Notes under the pieces: model-generated
What the model was told of the DNA's origin: nothing
Databases searched by the model: none
Seen by the model: the letters and a program-made list of their open reading frames with translations, nothing else
In this document: in pieces, positions 23,570-35,749 of the stretch
How positions within the stretch are numbered: position 1 is the first letter of the stretch
Layout: every line of letters begins with the position of its first letter
Source of the DNA: Alisma plantago-aquatica
Lineage: Eukaryota > Streptophyta > Magnoliopsida > Alismatales > Alismataceae
Length of the DNA stretch: 64,000 nucleotides
Assembly (NCBI GenBank): GCA_963693085.1
Contig: OY856411.1
Coordinates: 115,746,767 to 115,810,766 of the forward strand
Reading direction: 5' to 3'
Translations under genes and position numbers: made by a program

Positions 23570-25000
23570 TGGTTTCGCTCCTCGATCTATAGAGTCAATT
23601 TTACCTTATAACCGACCCTAAAGGGCTTCTTGGTCGACAAATTTGTCGACCGAATAAGAGCTGAATTTCACATATACAAGAACCTAAAGGGTCGGTTTTT
23701 TCTTTATAACCGACCTTACAGTCCACTTCGGTTCAGCACCTCTAAGGTCAGTTATTCCTACAAAACCGACCAAAAAGGCCTCCTCGGTCGACAAATTCAT
23801 TGACCGATATCTATTCTGGATCCAGATAGTTCTCGCATGTATAAGCACATCTAGCCTAGGATTTGCACTCGATCGACAAATTCGTCGACCGATATCTATT
23901 CTGGATCAGGATAGTTCATGCATGTATAAGCACCTCTAGCGTCAGATTTGCACTTATAACCGACCTTAGAGCATTTCTTTATCGACAAATTTTTCGACCA
24001 ATAAGGAGTCAGTTTTCAAGTGTATAAGCAACTTTTAGGGTCGGTATTTTCTTTATAACCGACCTTAGAAGTCCATTCGGTCGACAATATTGTCGACCAA
24101 GATAAACTAGGATCCAGTTTAGTATTTCACACTGAATAAGTACCTCTAGGGTCGGTTTTATCCTAAAAACCAACCCTATAGGTACTTAAGCGAATGAAAT
24201 CTGGATCAAACTCGGTCGACAAATTCGTCGATCGAATAAGAGCTGAATTTCACGTATACAAGCACCTATAGGGTCGATTTTTTTTATAACCGACCTTACA
24301 AACCTCTTCGGTTAAACACCTCTAAGGTCGACTATTTCTACAAAACCGACCTTAAAGGCCTCCTCGGTCGACAAATTTGTCAACCGAAAAGTACCTCTAA
24401 GGTCGGTTTTTTCCTTAAAACTGACCCTAAAGGTACTTATGCGAAGGAAATCTGGCTCTTTCTCGATCGACAAATTCGTCGACCGATATCTATTCTGGAT
24501 CCAGATAATTCAGGCATGTATAAGAACCTTTAGCGTTGGAATTTCACTTATAACTGACCTTAGAGCATTTCTCGGTCGACAATTTTTTTTACTGATAAGG
24601 AGTCAGTTTTAAAGTGTATAAGCAACTTTTAGGGTCAGTATTTTCTTTATAAGATAAACTAGGATCTTGTTTAGTATTTCACACATGAATAAGTACCTCT
24701 AGGGTCGGTTTTATCTTATAAACCGACCCTATAGGTACTTAAGCGAATGAAATATGGCTCAATCTCGGTCGATGAATTGTCGACCGAATCATATCGGTCG
24801 ATGAATTTGTCGACCAAATAACGTCTAGAAAAACCAATTGTCATAACGGCTAGAAAATCCATCGTCGTAACGGCTAAAAAAATCAACCGTCCTAACGGCT
24901 AGAATTTCAACGGTCGTAACATCTATAAATACGACCGTTGGGCGACCAGGAGAATGGTCCAGAAAACGACTGTTGTGGGCGCCGGTCGACAAATTGTCGA
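23570..25000. repeat. CACTA left palindrome array (GTCGACAAATTTGTCGAC and GGGTCGGTTTT types)
   Basis: Two alternating palindromes fill this stretch. One has GGTCGACAAA and TTTGTCGACC arms (perfect at 23632-23651, decayed near 23793, 23872, 24080, 24210, 24366, 24470, 24770, 24800). The other has GGGTCGGTTTT facing AAAACCGACC(C) (for example near 24150, 24400 and 24710). The array ends just before the TATA box at 25022, so it covers the promoter-proximal region as well as the subterminal region. Confidence 0.88.
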
Positions 25001-25021
25001 CTGAAATTGGCTCTTTTTTGC

Positions 25022-25030
25022 TATAAATAG
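25022..25030 (+). promoter_or_regulatory. TATA box of the CACTA gene
   Basis: TATAAATAG lies directly after the palindrome array and 143 bases before the likely start codon at 25165. Spacing and context fit a functional plant core promoter. Confidence 0.6.
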
Positions 25031-25164
25031 CACCCAAAATGATCCATTTCTTCACACCTTCACATTCTCACTTCTATAGCTCCTCTCTAGTGTATTCTTG
25101 TGAAAATATTCAACTTCTCTACATCCAATTCTCGCTTGCTATTTCTCCATTTCAAAGCAATGAA

Positions 25165-26245
25165 ATGGCTTCATCATCTACGTGCGGAAAGAAGCAAGTT
25201 GCAAGTAGGAAAGGAAGGACCGTCTCTTCAACACTGTCGTTCATCAACAACATCCCTTTTATCGACGCAGCTACAGGAGACCTCTACCTCAGGCTCTCGT
25301 CCTCTTCAATGACGACCAACCGACGTCATGGAATTCCAAAGCATTGTCGATTTGGAGGAACATTTGACTGATTTTCTAAATCCCTCCTTCCATTCCTACT
25401 CCTCCAAAGTAGTTAATAAATTATATGCCAATTTAAACGAACATCCTAACCATGATTCCTTCTCCTCTATGGTTGGTGGGTATGGATTCCATTTTACTGA
25501 GGAGGGTATTATTGATATGCTTGACATAGATATAGAAGAATATAACAATTTTATTGATCTCACTAGAGGAAATGCACTCAACAAACTCTCCCAAGATAAC
25601 ACTACAATTAGCCTTAGTGATGTCAAAAGAGCCATCTTTCAATCCAATACGACTTGTCATGAAGATAGGGGTGCCTATTATGCCATAAATTCAAAACCTG
25701 AAGCTAGGACCATAAATCTCATTGTTGCCGCCAATATCCATCCTAGAGAAAACAAATATGAAGTACCCACCTTTCGTATGTACCTTATATATGCCATTCT
25801 CAAAAGTATTCCCATAAACTTTATTTGTATCATTATTAAGAATATGTTTGAGTTTTCTGGAAATCCACCATATGCTGACTTTGTATGCCAAATCACTCAA
25901 CATTTTCTTAAGAAGAATATTGAGGACGACTTAGGTTACACATGGGATAGAAAACCCAAAAAAATAAGTAAAAATACGGTGGAAAAGATGGCAATTGACT
26001 TTGGCCACAAAAGGGCTAGTACTGAAGGGGAGACATCCACCCAAGACATACCTCCACCACCTCCTCCTACCAACCTACCCCATGATCCTATTACAAATAC
26101 CTTGACATACATTGTTGGCTCCCAATATCACCTAAGTAGGCAATTGGATTATAATCACCATGCCATGACTTATTTAAACCAAGGATGCAAACTCTCTCTC
26201 CTAACCAACCTGATGAATATCCCTATTCCCTTAATATGGGCATGA
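25165..26245 (+). pseudogene. CACTA-borne ORF resembling plant transposon-associated N-terminal domain, frameshifted
   Basis: The start codon at 25165 (MASSSTCGKKQ) opens a frame that runs to about 25330. After a frame change the reading continues from 25328 (MEFQSIVDLEEHLTDFL) to 26245. The joined region has VVNKLYANL, FTEEGIIDML and later INFICIIIKNMFEF, a pattern I associate with the uncharacterised putative plant transposon protein domain found in many plant transposons. A proline run (PPPPPP) and an amphipathic tail follow. I cannot assign an enzymatic role. Splicing across the frame change is possible but I see no clear site. Beyond 26245 the other frames continue with no stop-free stretch of interest. 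Confidence 0.5.
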
Positions 26246-27138
26246 TAAATCCCTACAATCCTTCCTACAACTAGTATCAAATTCCACCTCCACCGTCTCC
26301 TAATCTCACACATACTCAGTTTCCCCCCATTCAACTTCAAGACATTGCTGCCCACTTTCGCTTTGATCGTGTTCCCACCTTCTTCGAGGATTATGCCTTA
26401 ACCATGACAGGTTCCTTGTCGTGGAAGACACTGGTCAAATATTATGGAGCTGAGCCCTTTCTTGGAAAAGACCCAGACATTGATGTAATCCTTCAGTCTT
26501 TCCAGTGAGATTATAAGATATCTTTGTAATGATGTAATATATATCTTTTTATAAAGCAAGTATGTCATGTTTCATCTTATAAAGTGTATGGGCATAAAAT
26601 TTTTATGAATAAAAGTGTTTTCCATGGCTTCATTTGGACATATACATGTTATATAAGAATATTTTTATTTCAAATGATTGAAAAATAAATTATGGCTAAA
26701 TTTGAAAAAGCATCACTTGGTTAATCTCATACACACACACTTGGTGCTTAATTTAAAACATTGAAACAAAGTTAATCTCGGTCGACAATATTGTCGATCG
26801 AGGATGACTTTAGAGTCGGGTTTTGCCTTATAACTGACCCTAGATCTCTTTCATTCGACAAATAGTCGACCGACTTAATTTTTGAAAAGAGTTCATTACT
26901 TTTCAAAACGTTATAAAGAATTGGGATCTCAATATTTTGTCTCATTGTTGGGAATTCACATCCCTCAATACCACCATCATCACATTTGCTTATTCAGGGT
27001 ATTTAAACCCTTAGTTCATCACCAAACATGGTTATCACTTATCAGGTAACTATTACCTTCAGGTCATCTGACCAAGGTATTCAAGATATTTGTTACACAA
27101 TCATCTCAATTTCATAACAAACATATCAATTTCATATC
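26246..27138. other. CACTA interior, non-coding, up to the copia2 insertion
   Basis: AT-rich sequence with no gene. It includes two decayed palindromes: TCGGTCGACAATATTGTCGATC near 26780, written here as arms CGGTCGAC and GTCGATCG, and TCGACAAATAGTCGACCG near 26852. The sequence ATATC at 27134-27138 is the left TSD of copia2. Confidence 0.6.
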
Positions 27139-27873
27139 TGAAAAACACTATAGGGGGGGTGAATAGAGTTTTAAAGATATTTTATCAATTATTTAACTGA
27201 AACAACCACAATTGAAAATGGAAGAAGGAGAAAAGTGTTTAGAGTGGTTCCAACCTTAGCAAATACTAAGGTTGTCAGTCCACTACCCGGTTGCTTACCC
27301 AACTGGGATTTTGAAAGTATTAATTTTATTACCTTCACAAGGAATTACACAAAATACAATACTTTCTTACACCCCTTGAACAACCTTTACTTGAAGTAGA
27401 TGCACCAACCCGAGGTAGCCTTCTTGAAGTAACTCCAAGCTCCCCCTTGAAGTAGCCTTCCTCTTTAGAAGTAACCTCCCGTTGCACCAGCCTTCTTGAA
27501 GTAGCTCAAGGTCCCCTTCTTCACCAAGAAGATCTACAACCTCTCCAATCCACAGCCTCCAACCTAGGAGTAGCAAGGAGAGTACAAACAATAATAGTGA
27601 ATAAGAAAGAAAATGGAAATTACAACTTATCCTTTCATGCACAAGGCTTGATTTGCCTAGATCAAGCGTGTAGATCTCCTAACCAATGTGTATGGAATTG
27701 TGATTGTTGTGGGTAGGAGATGCTAGCCTATAGGACACGAAATTTGAGCTGAGAGAAGAAATAGCCAATTGTCAATATGCTCAATTGCTCACAAATAGGT
27801 TGCTCAATGTAAGTGTATGCTCAAAGATTGCTCAAGTGTAAGAACAAGTGAGTTTAGGTGTCCTAAGGCATGT

Positions 27874-27885
27874 CCTATTTATAGG
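27874..27885 (-). promoter_or_regulatory. TATA box of copia2 3' LTR
   Basis: CCTATAAATAGG reads on the minus strand. In element orientation it lies immediately downstream of the palindrome cluster. The same motif is present in the 5' LTR at 44538-44549. Confidence 0.6.
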
Positions 27886-28017
27886 AATGTCCTACAAGTG
27901 CTTAAGGACATTCTAGACACTTTCTGGGGGTTTCTAAGTGCTTAACTAGCCGTTAGGTATAAGTTAGTTGCTTTAACAACGACTAGTTAATTAATTCTAC
28001 AGTTGATGTCAGAGTCC

Positions 28018-28220
28018 ATCTCGGTCGAGAAATGGTCGACCCAGACACCTACTCGGTCGAAGTTTTGTCGACCGACAGGCTCTTTGGATCAAGTGTTTTG
28101 CAACATTTATCTCCAACTGCCAACTACCTTGTCATTTGTGTCTAACGGATACTTGGGTCTTTCTCGGTCGAGAAGTTTGTCGACCGAGAGTGTCTCGGTT
28201 GAGGTTTTTGTTGACCGAAA
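28018..28220. repeat. CGGTCGA...TCGACCG palindromes in copia2 3' LTR
   Basis: Four inverted pairs: CTCGGTCGA with GGTCGACC at 28020, CTCGGTCGA with TCGACCGA near 28050, CTCGGTCGA (28163-28171) with TCGACCGAG (28180-28188), and a decayed TCGGTTGA with TTGACCGA near 28195. The 5' LTR copies (44684-44885) are better preserved. Confidence 0.9.
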
Positions 28221-28560
28221 TAGACCTTGTTTCAATGTTTCAAATAAAGACATTAAGTGTGTGTATGAGTGTGCATATGTGACACTATTGAAGGGGATGA
28301 CCTATCTAAATGTGGTGTTTAGCTAGGGAAAATCTAGCACTTGATTTACATGAAGTCTAAGTACTTGTACATTATATATTTGTACAAGTTTACAATTGAT
28401 TACATTTCATGACATTTACAATCATTCAAGCATATAGATTCCCTAGTCCTTTGTCATCCACCTTATTCCTGCAACACTCAAGTAGCACGTTAGATCAACA
28501 AGAATGAAATGTTTGTCATTATCAAAACAAAGGGATTTACAGATGTCCATTTAGTCAACA

Positions 28561-28575
28561 TTCTCCCCCTTTTTG
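28561..28575 (-). other. copia2 polypurine tract, with extra copies at 28821 and 28863
   Basis: On the minus strand AAAAAGGGGGAGAA stands directly before the 3' LTR. Further CTCCCCCTTT motifs (+ strand) occur near 28822-28832 and 28863-28873. Several polypurine tracts upstream of the 3' LTR are a recognised Sirevirus feature. Confidence 0.85.
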
Positions 28576-28973
28576 AAGATGACAAACATTTCCTAAATAT
28601 AAAATAAGAAAATATAAAACATGTGTGTTTCATACCTGAAGATTACCTTTGTAAATTTCTTCTCTTGTTTATAAAATGTGTGCTTATTATTCCCCATGAA
28701 TTATGGAACATGAAATCCAATTCATTAGGGAATATAGAAACTTTCAATGTAAAGCCAAGAGTTTGTTTATGAAACTCATTGATTGAGTTTTGCACAATTA
28801 CTGAGTTTTATATTTATTACTCCCCCTTTGTCATTTCAAAAAGATATCCGTTTAAAAACAAAACTCCCCCTTAATTAGATGTCCCATCAAATTCAAAAAA
28901 TGTCCATTAAAAGCCAAAATGATGCAAATAAACGACATTGTTACGAAGCACAAATATCAAAGAAAACATCTTC
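28576..28973 (-). other. copia2 3' untranslated region
   Basis: This is AT-rich sequence between the RNase H stop and the polypurine tract at the 3' LTR, with two additional polypurine-like motifs and no reading frame of interest. Confidence 0.7.
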
Positions 28974-31064
28974 CTAAGGAGTGATAAGCAGTTGCTTCCT
29001 TATTTTGTTGAATTGGTCTAGTGGAAGCGGTTTTGTAAAAATATCAGCCAATTGATCTTTCGTATCAACATGATGAAGGGAAACATGATTCTTAGAAATA
29101 TGATCCCTTAAAAAGTGATGACGGATTTCAATATGTTTAGCTTGGCTGTGTAAAATAGGATTGTGTGCTAAGTTTATAGCGCTTGTGTTGTCACAAAAGA
29201 TAGGCGTAGATGAAAGAGTAAAACCATAATCGTTTAACACTTGTTGCATATAAAGCACTTGAGCACAACAATATCCGGCTGCCATATATTCAGCTTCAGT
29301 TATAGAGAGGGCAACCGTGTTTTGTTTCATGCTAAACCAAGATACTAAAGCTCTCCCTAACAAGAAACAACCACCACTAATGCTCTTGTGATCAAGTCGA
29401 CAACCAACATAATCAACATCAGTATAAGCTTTAAAATCCAAAGATTGTCCTTTTAGATTCCATAAACCAAAACATGTAGTGATGTCTAAGTATCGAACAA
29501 TTCGTTTAACTGCTTGAAAATGAGAGTGCATAGGTTGTGATTGAAGTCGATCACAAAGGCCAACGGAAAACATGATGTCCGGTCTAGAAGTAGTTAAGTA
29601 AAGCAAACTACTAATCATGGCTCTTTATAAGGAATCATCAATAGGTTCCCCATTTTCATCCTTATCAATTTTAATAGAAGTGTCCATCGGAGTAGTAGCA
29701 TGTTTGCATTGATCCATCCCAAAACCTTTTAAGAGTTCTTTAGTACACTTTTATTGGCTTATAAAAATCTCGACAGGCGTTTGTTTAATTTGGAAACCAA
29801 GAAAGAAAGTTAGTTCACCCATGAGGCTCATTTCAAATTCTTTTTGCATAATGTCATTGAATTGTGTGCACAACGATTCATTAGAAGCTCCAAAAATAAT
29901 GTCATCAACATATATTTGAACAAATAGAAAATCAGATGTATATGTTTTGAAAAATAAAGTAGAATTTAAATTTCCAATAGAAAAACCATTATAAAAAAGA
30001 TATTTCTTGAGCCTTTCATACCAGTTCCTAGGTGCTTGTTTTAAACCATAAAGTTCTTTTTTAAGTTTATAAACATAGTCACCTTTTTCCGGTATTTCAA
30101 AACCAGGTGGTTGGGAAACATATACTTCTTCTTGAATGATTCTATTTAGAAATGCACTTCTTACATCCATTTGGTAAAGTTTGATGTTTTTATGTGTAGG
30201 AATAGCTAGTAACATTCTAATAGCTTCAAGTCTAGCTACTGGTGCATACGTTTCATCAAAATCTATTCCTTCGTGTTGATTATATCCTTGTGCTACTAAC
30301 CGGGCTTTATTCCTTATTACTTCTCCAGCCTCATTTAGCTTATTCCTAAAAACCCATTTAGTTCCAATGATGGTTTTGTCTTGTGGTTCAGGAACTAAAT
30401 CCCATTCATCATTTTTAGTAAATTGGTTTAATTCTTCTTGCATTGCTATTATCCTATAGTCATCTTTAAGAGCTTCAGATATCTTCTTAGGTTCAATAAT
30501 AGAAACAAAAGCCATGTTTGCAACATCCTTAAAGGAAGACTGAGTTTTTACTTTATCATTTGGATTTCCAATAATTAATTCTCGAGGATGATCCTTAATA
30601 AGTCTAGGTATAGGTTGTGTTTCACCTTGGTTATTGTTTGTAGTATCTTTCTCACTATCATTTGGTATGTTTAAGTTTTCGAATTGATTAGTGAGATTGA
30701 TTATTTCAAAATTTTCTAATTTGGAATCTTCATGAAAAGAGACATGAATAGATTCCTCAACTTTTCTAGAGATAGTGTTGTAGACTCTAAATGCTTTGCT
30801 AGAGGTAGAATATCCCAAAAAGAATGCTTTATGTGATTTAGAATCAAACTTATCTCTATCATCTTTGGTATTTAAGATATAGCATGTGGATCCAAAGGTA
30901 TGAAAATAGTCAACTCTAGGTTTCTTATAATGTATTATTTCATATGGAGTTTTCTTCAAATGGGAGTGAACAGTTACTCTATTTAACACATAGCATGCGG
31001 TGTTTACAGCTTCAACCCAAAAGGTTTTGGGTGTGTTATGTTCGAGCATCATAGTTCTAGCCAT
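28974..31064 (-). pseudogene. copia2 pol: integrase end, reverse transcriptase and RNase H
   Basis: Minus strand. The frame from 31064 to 29751 holds the integrase C-terminal part ([20 protein letters not shown]), the linker, and RT. RT includes [67 protein letters not shown] and an intact active site, [10 protein letters not shown] stop at 29751 and another near 29622 interrupt the thumb region. RNase H continues from 29618 to 28974 with its acidic residues in place (AYTDVDYVG, ITEAEYMAA, FCDNTSAI, KDQLADIFTKPL). Domain lengths are normal. RT would copy element RNA into DNA in virus-like particles. Confidence 0.93.
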
Positions 31065-31271
31065 TTCTTGTAATGATCAATTTTTCCTTTTAACTATGTC
31101 ATTTTGTTGTGGAGTGCGTGGAGCAGAAAAATTTTGAGTGTACCCTTGAGATGTGCAAAATTCTTCAAATACATGATTTTCAAATTCTTCACCATGATCA
31201 CTTCTAATGGTACATATTTTGCTTTGTAATAGATTTTCAATCTTGGAATAAAATTTTATAAAAACATGAAT
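31065..31271 (-). pseudogene. copia2 integrase core, part 2 (left of chromovirus E)
   Basis: The integrase resumes on the minus strand at 31271, after the E insertion, with the second catalytic aspartate in IRSDHGEEFEN, then FSAPRTPQQNDIVKRKN and a stop at the next codon. The third catalytic glutamate (normally VERKN) reads K, a single G-to-A change. The first 10 residues of the open frame as computed from sequence (MRLMRNWG...) come from LTR E, not from copia2. Confidence 0.9.
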
Positions 31272-33668
31272 TGTCACGCCCCAATTTCGCATTAACCTCA
31301 AACCACGAAATTAGGACGCGACGGGATGGAATTAACACACAACCAACCATACATTTCTTCTTAAAACAATTAAAGATATTAATAAGAAAATCTATTTATT
31401 ACTGCAAATGAAAACTAAACAAGCTGCGGAAGCATTTCTATTAAACTGACAGGAAATATAACAAGTCTACAGCACACTGCATTGCTCAACATAAAATACA
31501 ACATAACAGTTAATTTACATCTTTGTACACATTCTCTCTCTCACTCACACCTTGTCCCGAAGATCGATGGGAATGGACTAAGATACCTCTAACTAGACTA
31601 GCAACAAACCTTCTAACAACTAAGCGTTAGGATGAAACGATCCTTCTGATTCCTGATGCTGATGCTGACTTGAAAATGTTTGAGTAGAGGGATGAGCCTA
31701 CTCGCTCAGTGAATAACATTTCACTTAGTTATCATTAAGCAACTCGTCAGGTTTATAACTGAAATAAACAAATATACCGTTCAAGCAGGGAAGTTCTATT
31801 AGCATAGAAAATATACAGACAATAACCACACTTCTAAGCATTACCAGGTATTTCGGGTAAATAAACAGTTATATAAATTTACTGTGAACCTACTCGATTA
31901 TTTATTCATTTTATTATTATGCCCTAAATATATGCAGTGTACTATGCATATAAAGATCCGCAACAAGTCCATGCTACGGTCCCACCGTACAAGACTTAGC
32001 GACACACCCAGGAAATGCTATGTCTGACTGCTGTCCTGGTCTGCTACAGGACTCTCAGGCTCACACGGCCTCACTGCACTCTCAAAAGAGTGTACTCTAG
32101 ACTCCTCCTTTAACCTGAGCACACAGGCAGAGAGTCTCACAGGGTTACCTTCGCGACACATGCACGAATGGTGTTAGATAACCGTGTTTTCGTTTCTTTT
32201 CCCAGTGCCTACGTGACACACGCACGGAATATTGTTGAACACTACTTTTCTGCCCTCGTGCCACCGTGATACACGCACGGATTATTGTTGAACACGAGTC
32301 ACCGACCATCTAGACGCACGCTAGGTAGGTCGTTTCACCCCAAGGTGCAGACCTCGCGAGGGGTTCTACGGTGTTAGGGCACCTATGTCAATTAATTAGT
32401 TAACAGATATATAGTTTAACAGAAATATCACATTACGACTGCAAAATATGAAATTTCCTCTTTTTCAACATTCATATCATGCATTTCAAGTTCCAACGAA
32501 CGTAACATACTTTAATGTACGTGCTATACTGTTTAGGAGTCATATCAACTGATACTGAAGTAAATAAGCATTTGAAATGAGTTAAATAATGATTTCTAAA
32601 TAAACTGCCACTCACCCACTTCGGTGTGTTCGTATACCCCGAAAAAGGTCCACAAACACGCCTAATTCTGCCCTTTACAGCAGCGTGCACGCCGTGCACC
32701 CAGACTGCACGCCGTGCACCTTCAGTGCACTTCAGTTCTACTTTTCTGCACCTTTGCACGCCGTGCAAACTGACTTGCACGCCGTGCAAACTGACCTGCA
32801 CGCCGTGCACCTGGGCTGAAACCCGTTCCGCTATCTGTAACTTTGCACGCCGTGCAAACTGACTTTGCACGCCGTGCACCTGTGCAGAAACGGATTTTTC
32901 CCTATATCAGCTATCTGTAATGTTGCACGCCGTGCAACCTGCGCAGGGGCGGAAATTGCATAATTAAAAGAGACGATTGGGGTCGATTCGGTGGACGATG
33001 CTTACCCGAATCACTCCTATAGCTTTGGATTGACCTAGCAAGCACTTGGCAAGCAGAAAGAACGGAGGGGGAAGCACTGTTCGCTCCCTAGACCATCTCC
33101 ATGTTCGTTTTCTTCATGGCTGTAGGAGGAAGAAGAAGGTGAGGAAGAAGAAGATGATGCAGCCGGTTGGTTTGGCTGGAGAAGATGAAGAAATCAAAGG
33201 AGGACGGAGAAGGAAGGAGCTTGGTTGCCTAGCTTCTCCTCTAGCTTGCTCTTTCTCCCTTTCTCCTTCTCTGTTTCTCCCAAGCGGCAACCGAAGGAAA
33301 TGAACTATCGTTCATTCCAAAGTTGGTTAATAGAGTTAAAAAGGAAAAAGTGAAGGAAAGGATAAGGAAGGGCGCCCAGGGGGCCGGATGTAAATTGCCC
33401 AGAAACTTTCCGAAATTACACATAGGTCCCTGCACACTAAAAAGCTCATATCTTTTTACTCGTAGGTCGGTTTCACATGATTTCTTCAGCAACGGATTAA
33501 GAACAAACTAGTCCTCAACCTCAGGACAAGAAAACAAGCTAATGATACATTAACACTAGCTCAAACTCAAAACACTATTAACAAAAGCAAGTACTTATCT
33601 TGACATAACTAGTTCAATTACGTACTAACCAAGGAACTTACTGGTAAAATGAAACGTGGGTCATAACA
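31272..33668 (-). repeat. E 3' LTR
   Basis: It begins TGTCACGCCCC on the + strand and ends GGGTCATAACA. It contains the TGCACGCCGTGCA palindrome array (about 32690-32940) and a GA-rich stretch at 33120-33230 that keeps a frame open but encodes no known protein. It is matched nearly base for base by 38496-40934. Confidence 0.96.
32690..32940. repeat. TGCACGCCGTGCA palindrome array, E 3' LTR
   Basis: About eight copies of the 13 bp palindrome TGCACG-C-CGTGCA occur in units of about 21 bp with spacers such as AACTGACT. The open frames across it on both strands are compositional. Confidence 0.93.
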
Positions 33669-33680
33669 ATCTCCCTCCCT
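33669..33680 (-). other. E polypurine tract
   Basis: AGGGAGGGAGAT (minus strand) directly precedes the 3' LTR start TGTTATGACCC. Confidence 0.9.
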
Positions 33681-34449
33681 TATAAGAATTTCGTCCCAAA
33701 ATTCCTAAAAGAGAAAAGGAAACTTGTTACGCATTTCTGATTCAAGCTCCCACGTAGCTTCCTCTATATTGTGATTCCTCCACAAAACCTTCACTAAAGA
33801 TAACTCACGATTCTTAAGCTTTTGATCCGGTGATCAACTATCTGCACTGGTCCTTCTACATAGGACACATCTGTTCTAAGTTGCGCCGGTTCTGGATCTA
33901 CAATCTTTTCTGTACCGGGATGACACTTTTTCAGCATAGACACGTGGAAGACATCATGAAGATTTGCCAACTCAGACGGCAAATCCAACCTGTAAGCTAC
34001 AGGTCCAATCCTCTCAACAATAGGATATGGACCCATATACCTAGGGGTCAACTTACCCCTCTTGCCAAACCTCAACACTCCTTTCCACGGTGAAACCTTC
34101 AAATAAACCTTGTCACCAATCTCGAACTCAAGAGGTTGACGTCGTCTTTCTGCATAACTTTTTTGTCTGTCCTGAGCAGCTTTCAACTGATCCCTGATCA
34201 TAGATATCTTCTCTGTAGTTATATCAACTAGCTCAGGCCCAAGAATTTCCTTCTCACCCACCTCGTACCAACAAACTGGCGATCTACACTTCCTGCCATA
34301 AAGAGCTTCATATGGAGCCATTCCAAGACTAGAATGGTAACTGTTATTATATGCAAACTCCATTAAGCTTAAGTGTTCTTCCCAGTTACCTCTGAACTGC
34401 AGAACGCATGCTCTCAGCATGTCTTCAAGAGTCTGAATGGTCCTCTTAG
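33681..34449 (-). pseudogene. E integrase C-terminus and chromodomain, frameshifted
   Basis: Frame 34420-33794 carries the integrase C-terminal half: NWEEHLSLMEFAYNNSYHSS, MAPYEALYGRKCRSPVCW, the GDKVYLKVSPWKG module, LTPRYMGPYPIVERIG and DVFHVSMLKK. It ends at 33794 after a one-base frame slip. In the neighbouring frame the chromodomain continues (VKVLWRNHNIEEATWELE) to about 33690. Just upstream, SKRTIQ follows a stop at 34450 where SERTIQ is expected, so the third catalytic glutamate is K. The chromodomain of chromoviruses targets integration to heterochromatin. Confidence 0.92.
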
Positions 34450-34450
34450 A

Positions 34451-35749
34451 TTAACCATCTGTCTGCGGGTGAAATGATGTACTGAACCTCAGCTTTGTGC
34501 CCAACGCACGATGTAACTGATTCCAAAATCTCGATGTAAACTTTGGATCTCTGTCAGAAATAATGGAGACTGGAATCCCATGTAATCTGATTACCTCGTC
34601 CACATAAACTTTAGCCAACTTTGAAACGTCAAAGGTTGACTTGATAGGAAGAAAGTGAGCAGACTTAGTTAGTCTATCCACAATCACCCATATCGTGATG
34701 TGTTCCCATTTCCATTATGGTATAGGAAGCGATTGCAAAGTACCAGCAGGTTTCTGATGCTCAGCCTTAACCTGCTGACACACCCCGCACCTAGCCACGT
34801 ATTCAGACACATCCTTTTTCATACCAGACCACCAGTACAACTCTTTGAGGTTCCTGTACATCTTTGTGTTACCTGGATGCATAGCATACATAGAAGTATG
34901 TGCTTCCTCAAGAATCTGCTCTTTCAACTCACTGTTTCCAGGTACACACAACCTATCATGAAGATACAACACGCCTTCATCAGAAAACTTGAACTCTATT
35001 TTCTTACCTTCTGACATATCCTGCATGATTTGCCACAACTCATCATCACTCTGCTGTAATTCCTTAATCTGATTATAAAAAGTAGGTCTGACTTGCATCT
35101 GAGCAATCAACCCACTTTGTCCAGTCACATCCAAGTCCAAGTTCAATTTTCGCATATCTACAAGCAAGTCTCTTTTGAAACATGCCATAGAAAATGCATT
35201 TGCTGTTGAACTTGACTTTCTACTCAAGGAATCAGCCACAACATTAGCTTTACCAGGATGGTAATCGATTGTCACATCATAGTCCTTGATCAGCTCCAGC
35301 CATCTGTGCTGTCTCAAATTCAAGTCTCTCTGAGTGAAGATATATTTCAGGCTCTTATGGTCTGTAAACACCTAACATGTCTCACCATACAAGTAGTGAC
35401 GCCATGTCTTAAGAGCATGAACTATAGCAGCTAATTCCAAATCATGGACCGGGTAATTCTCTTCATTCTTTTTAAGCTGTCTAGATGCGTAAGCAACAAC
35501 TTTACCTTCTTGCATCAGTACACAGCCCAAACCTCTCCTGGAAGCATCACAGAACATTGTATAACCTTTTTCTGCTTCTGGTAAAATCAACACTGGTGCT
35601 GAAGTCAACCTTTTCTTCAAAATCTGAAAACTTCTCTCACAGGTATCAGACCAAACAAACGGTGCATCCTTCCTCGTCAAGCGTGTCAAAGGTGATGCGA
35701 ACGCACTGAAGTTCTGTATGAACCTTCTGTAATAGCCTGCTAAACCCAA
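34451..35749 (-). pseudogene. E RNase H and integrase N-terminal/core domains
   Basis: RNase H spans 35749 to about 35230: [33 protein letters not shown], then FTDHKSLKY after a stop at 35372 (Q expected, CAG to TAG). The integrase zinc domain follows ([28 protein letters not shown]). After a stop at 34712, the DDE core gives [13 protein letters not shown] and [13 protein letters not shown], and ends at another stop at 34450 (Q expected, CAA to TAA). The acidic RNase H residues and the first two integrase aspartates are preserved. Confidence 0.93.

Larger units (their letters stand above)
27139..28560 (-). repeat. copia2 3' LTR
   Basis: On the + strand it starts TGAAAAACACTATAGGGGG and ends CCATTTAGTCAACA, directly followed by the polypurine tract. 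It holds the CTCGGTCGA...TCGACCGAG palindromes (28018-28220) and a minus-strand TATAAATA at 27874-27885. Inside are three or four copies of a CTTGAAGTAG word near 27380-27510. The frames on it are not genes. Confidence 0.95.

Noticed and set aside
32472..32879. Open frames of 78-135 codons over the TGCACGCCGTGCA arrays (also 39740-40123)
   Set aside because: They exist on both strands in both LTRs because the repeat lacks stop codons; no domain and low-complexity residues only.
33046..33303. 85-codon frame with Lys/Arg-rich and Gly stretches in the E LTR (also 40312-40569)
   Set aside because: Present in both LTR copies, caused by a GA-rich tract; no start context or homology. Gene status not supported.
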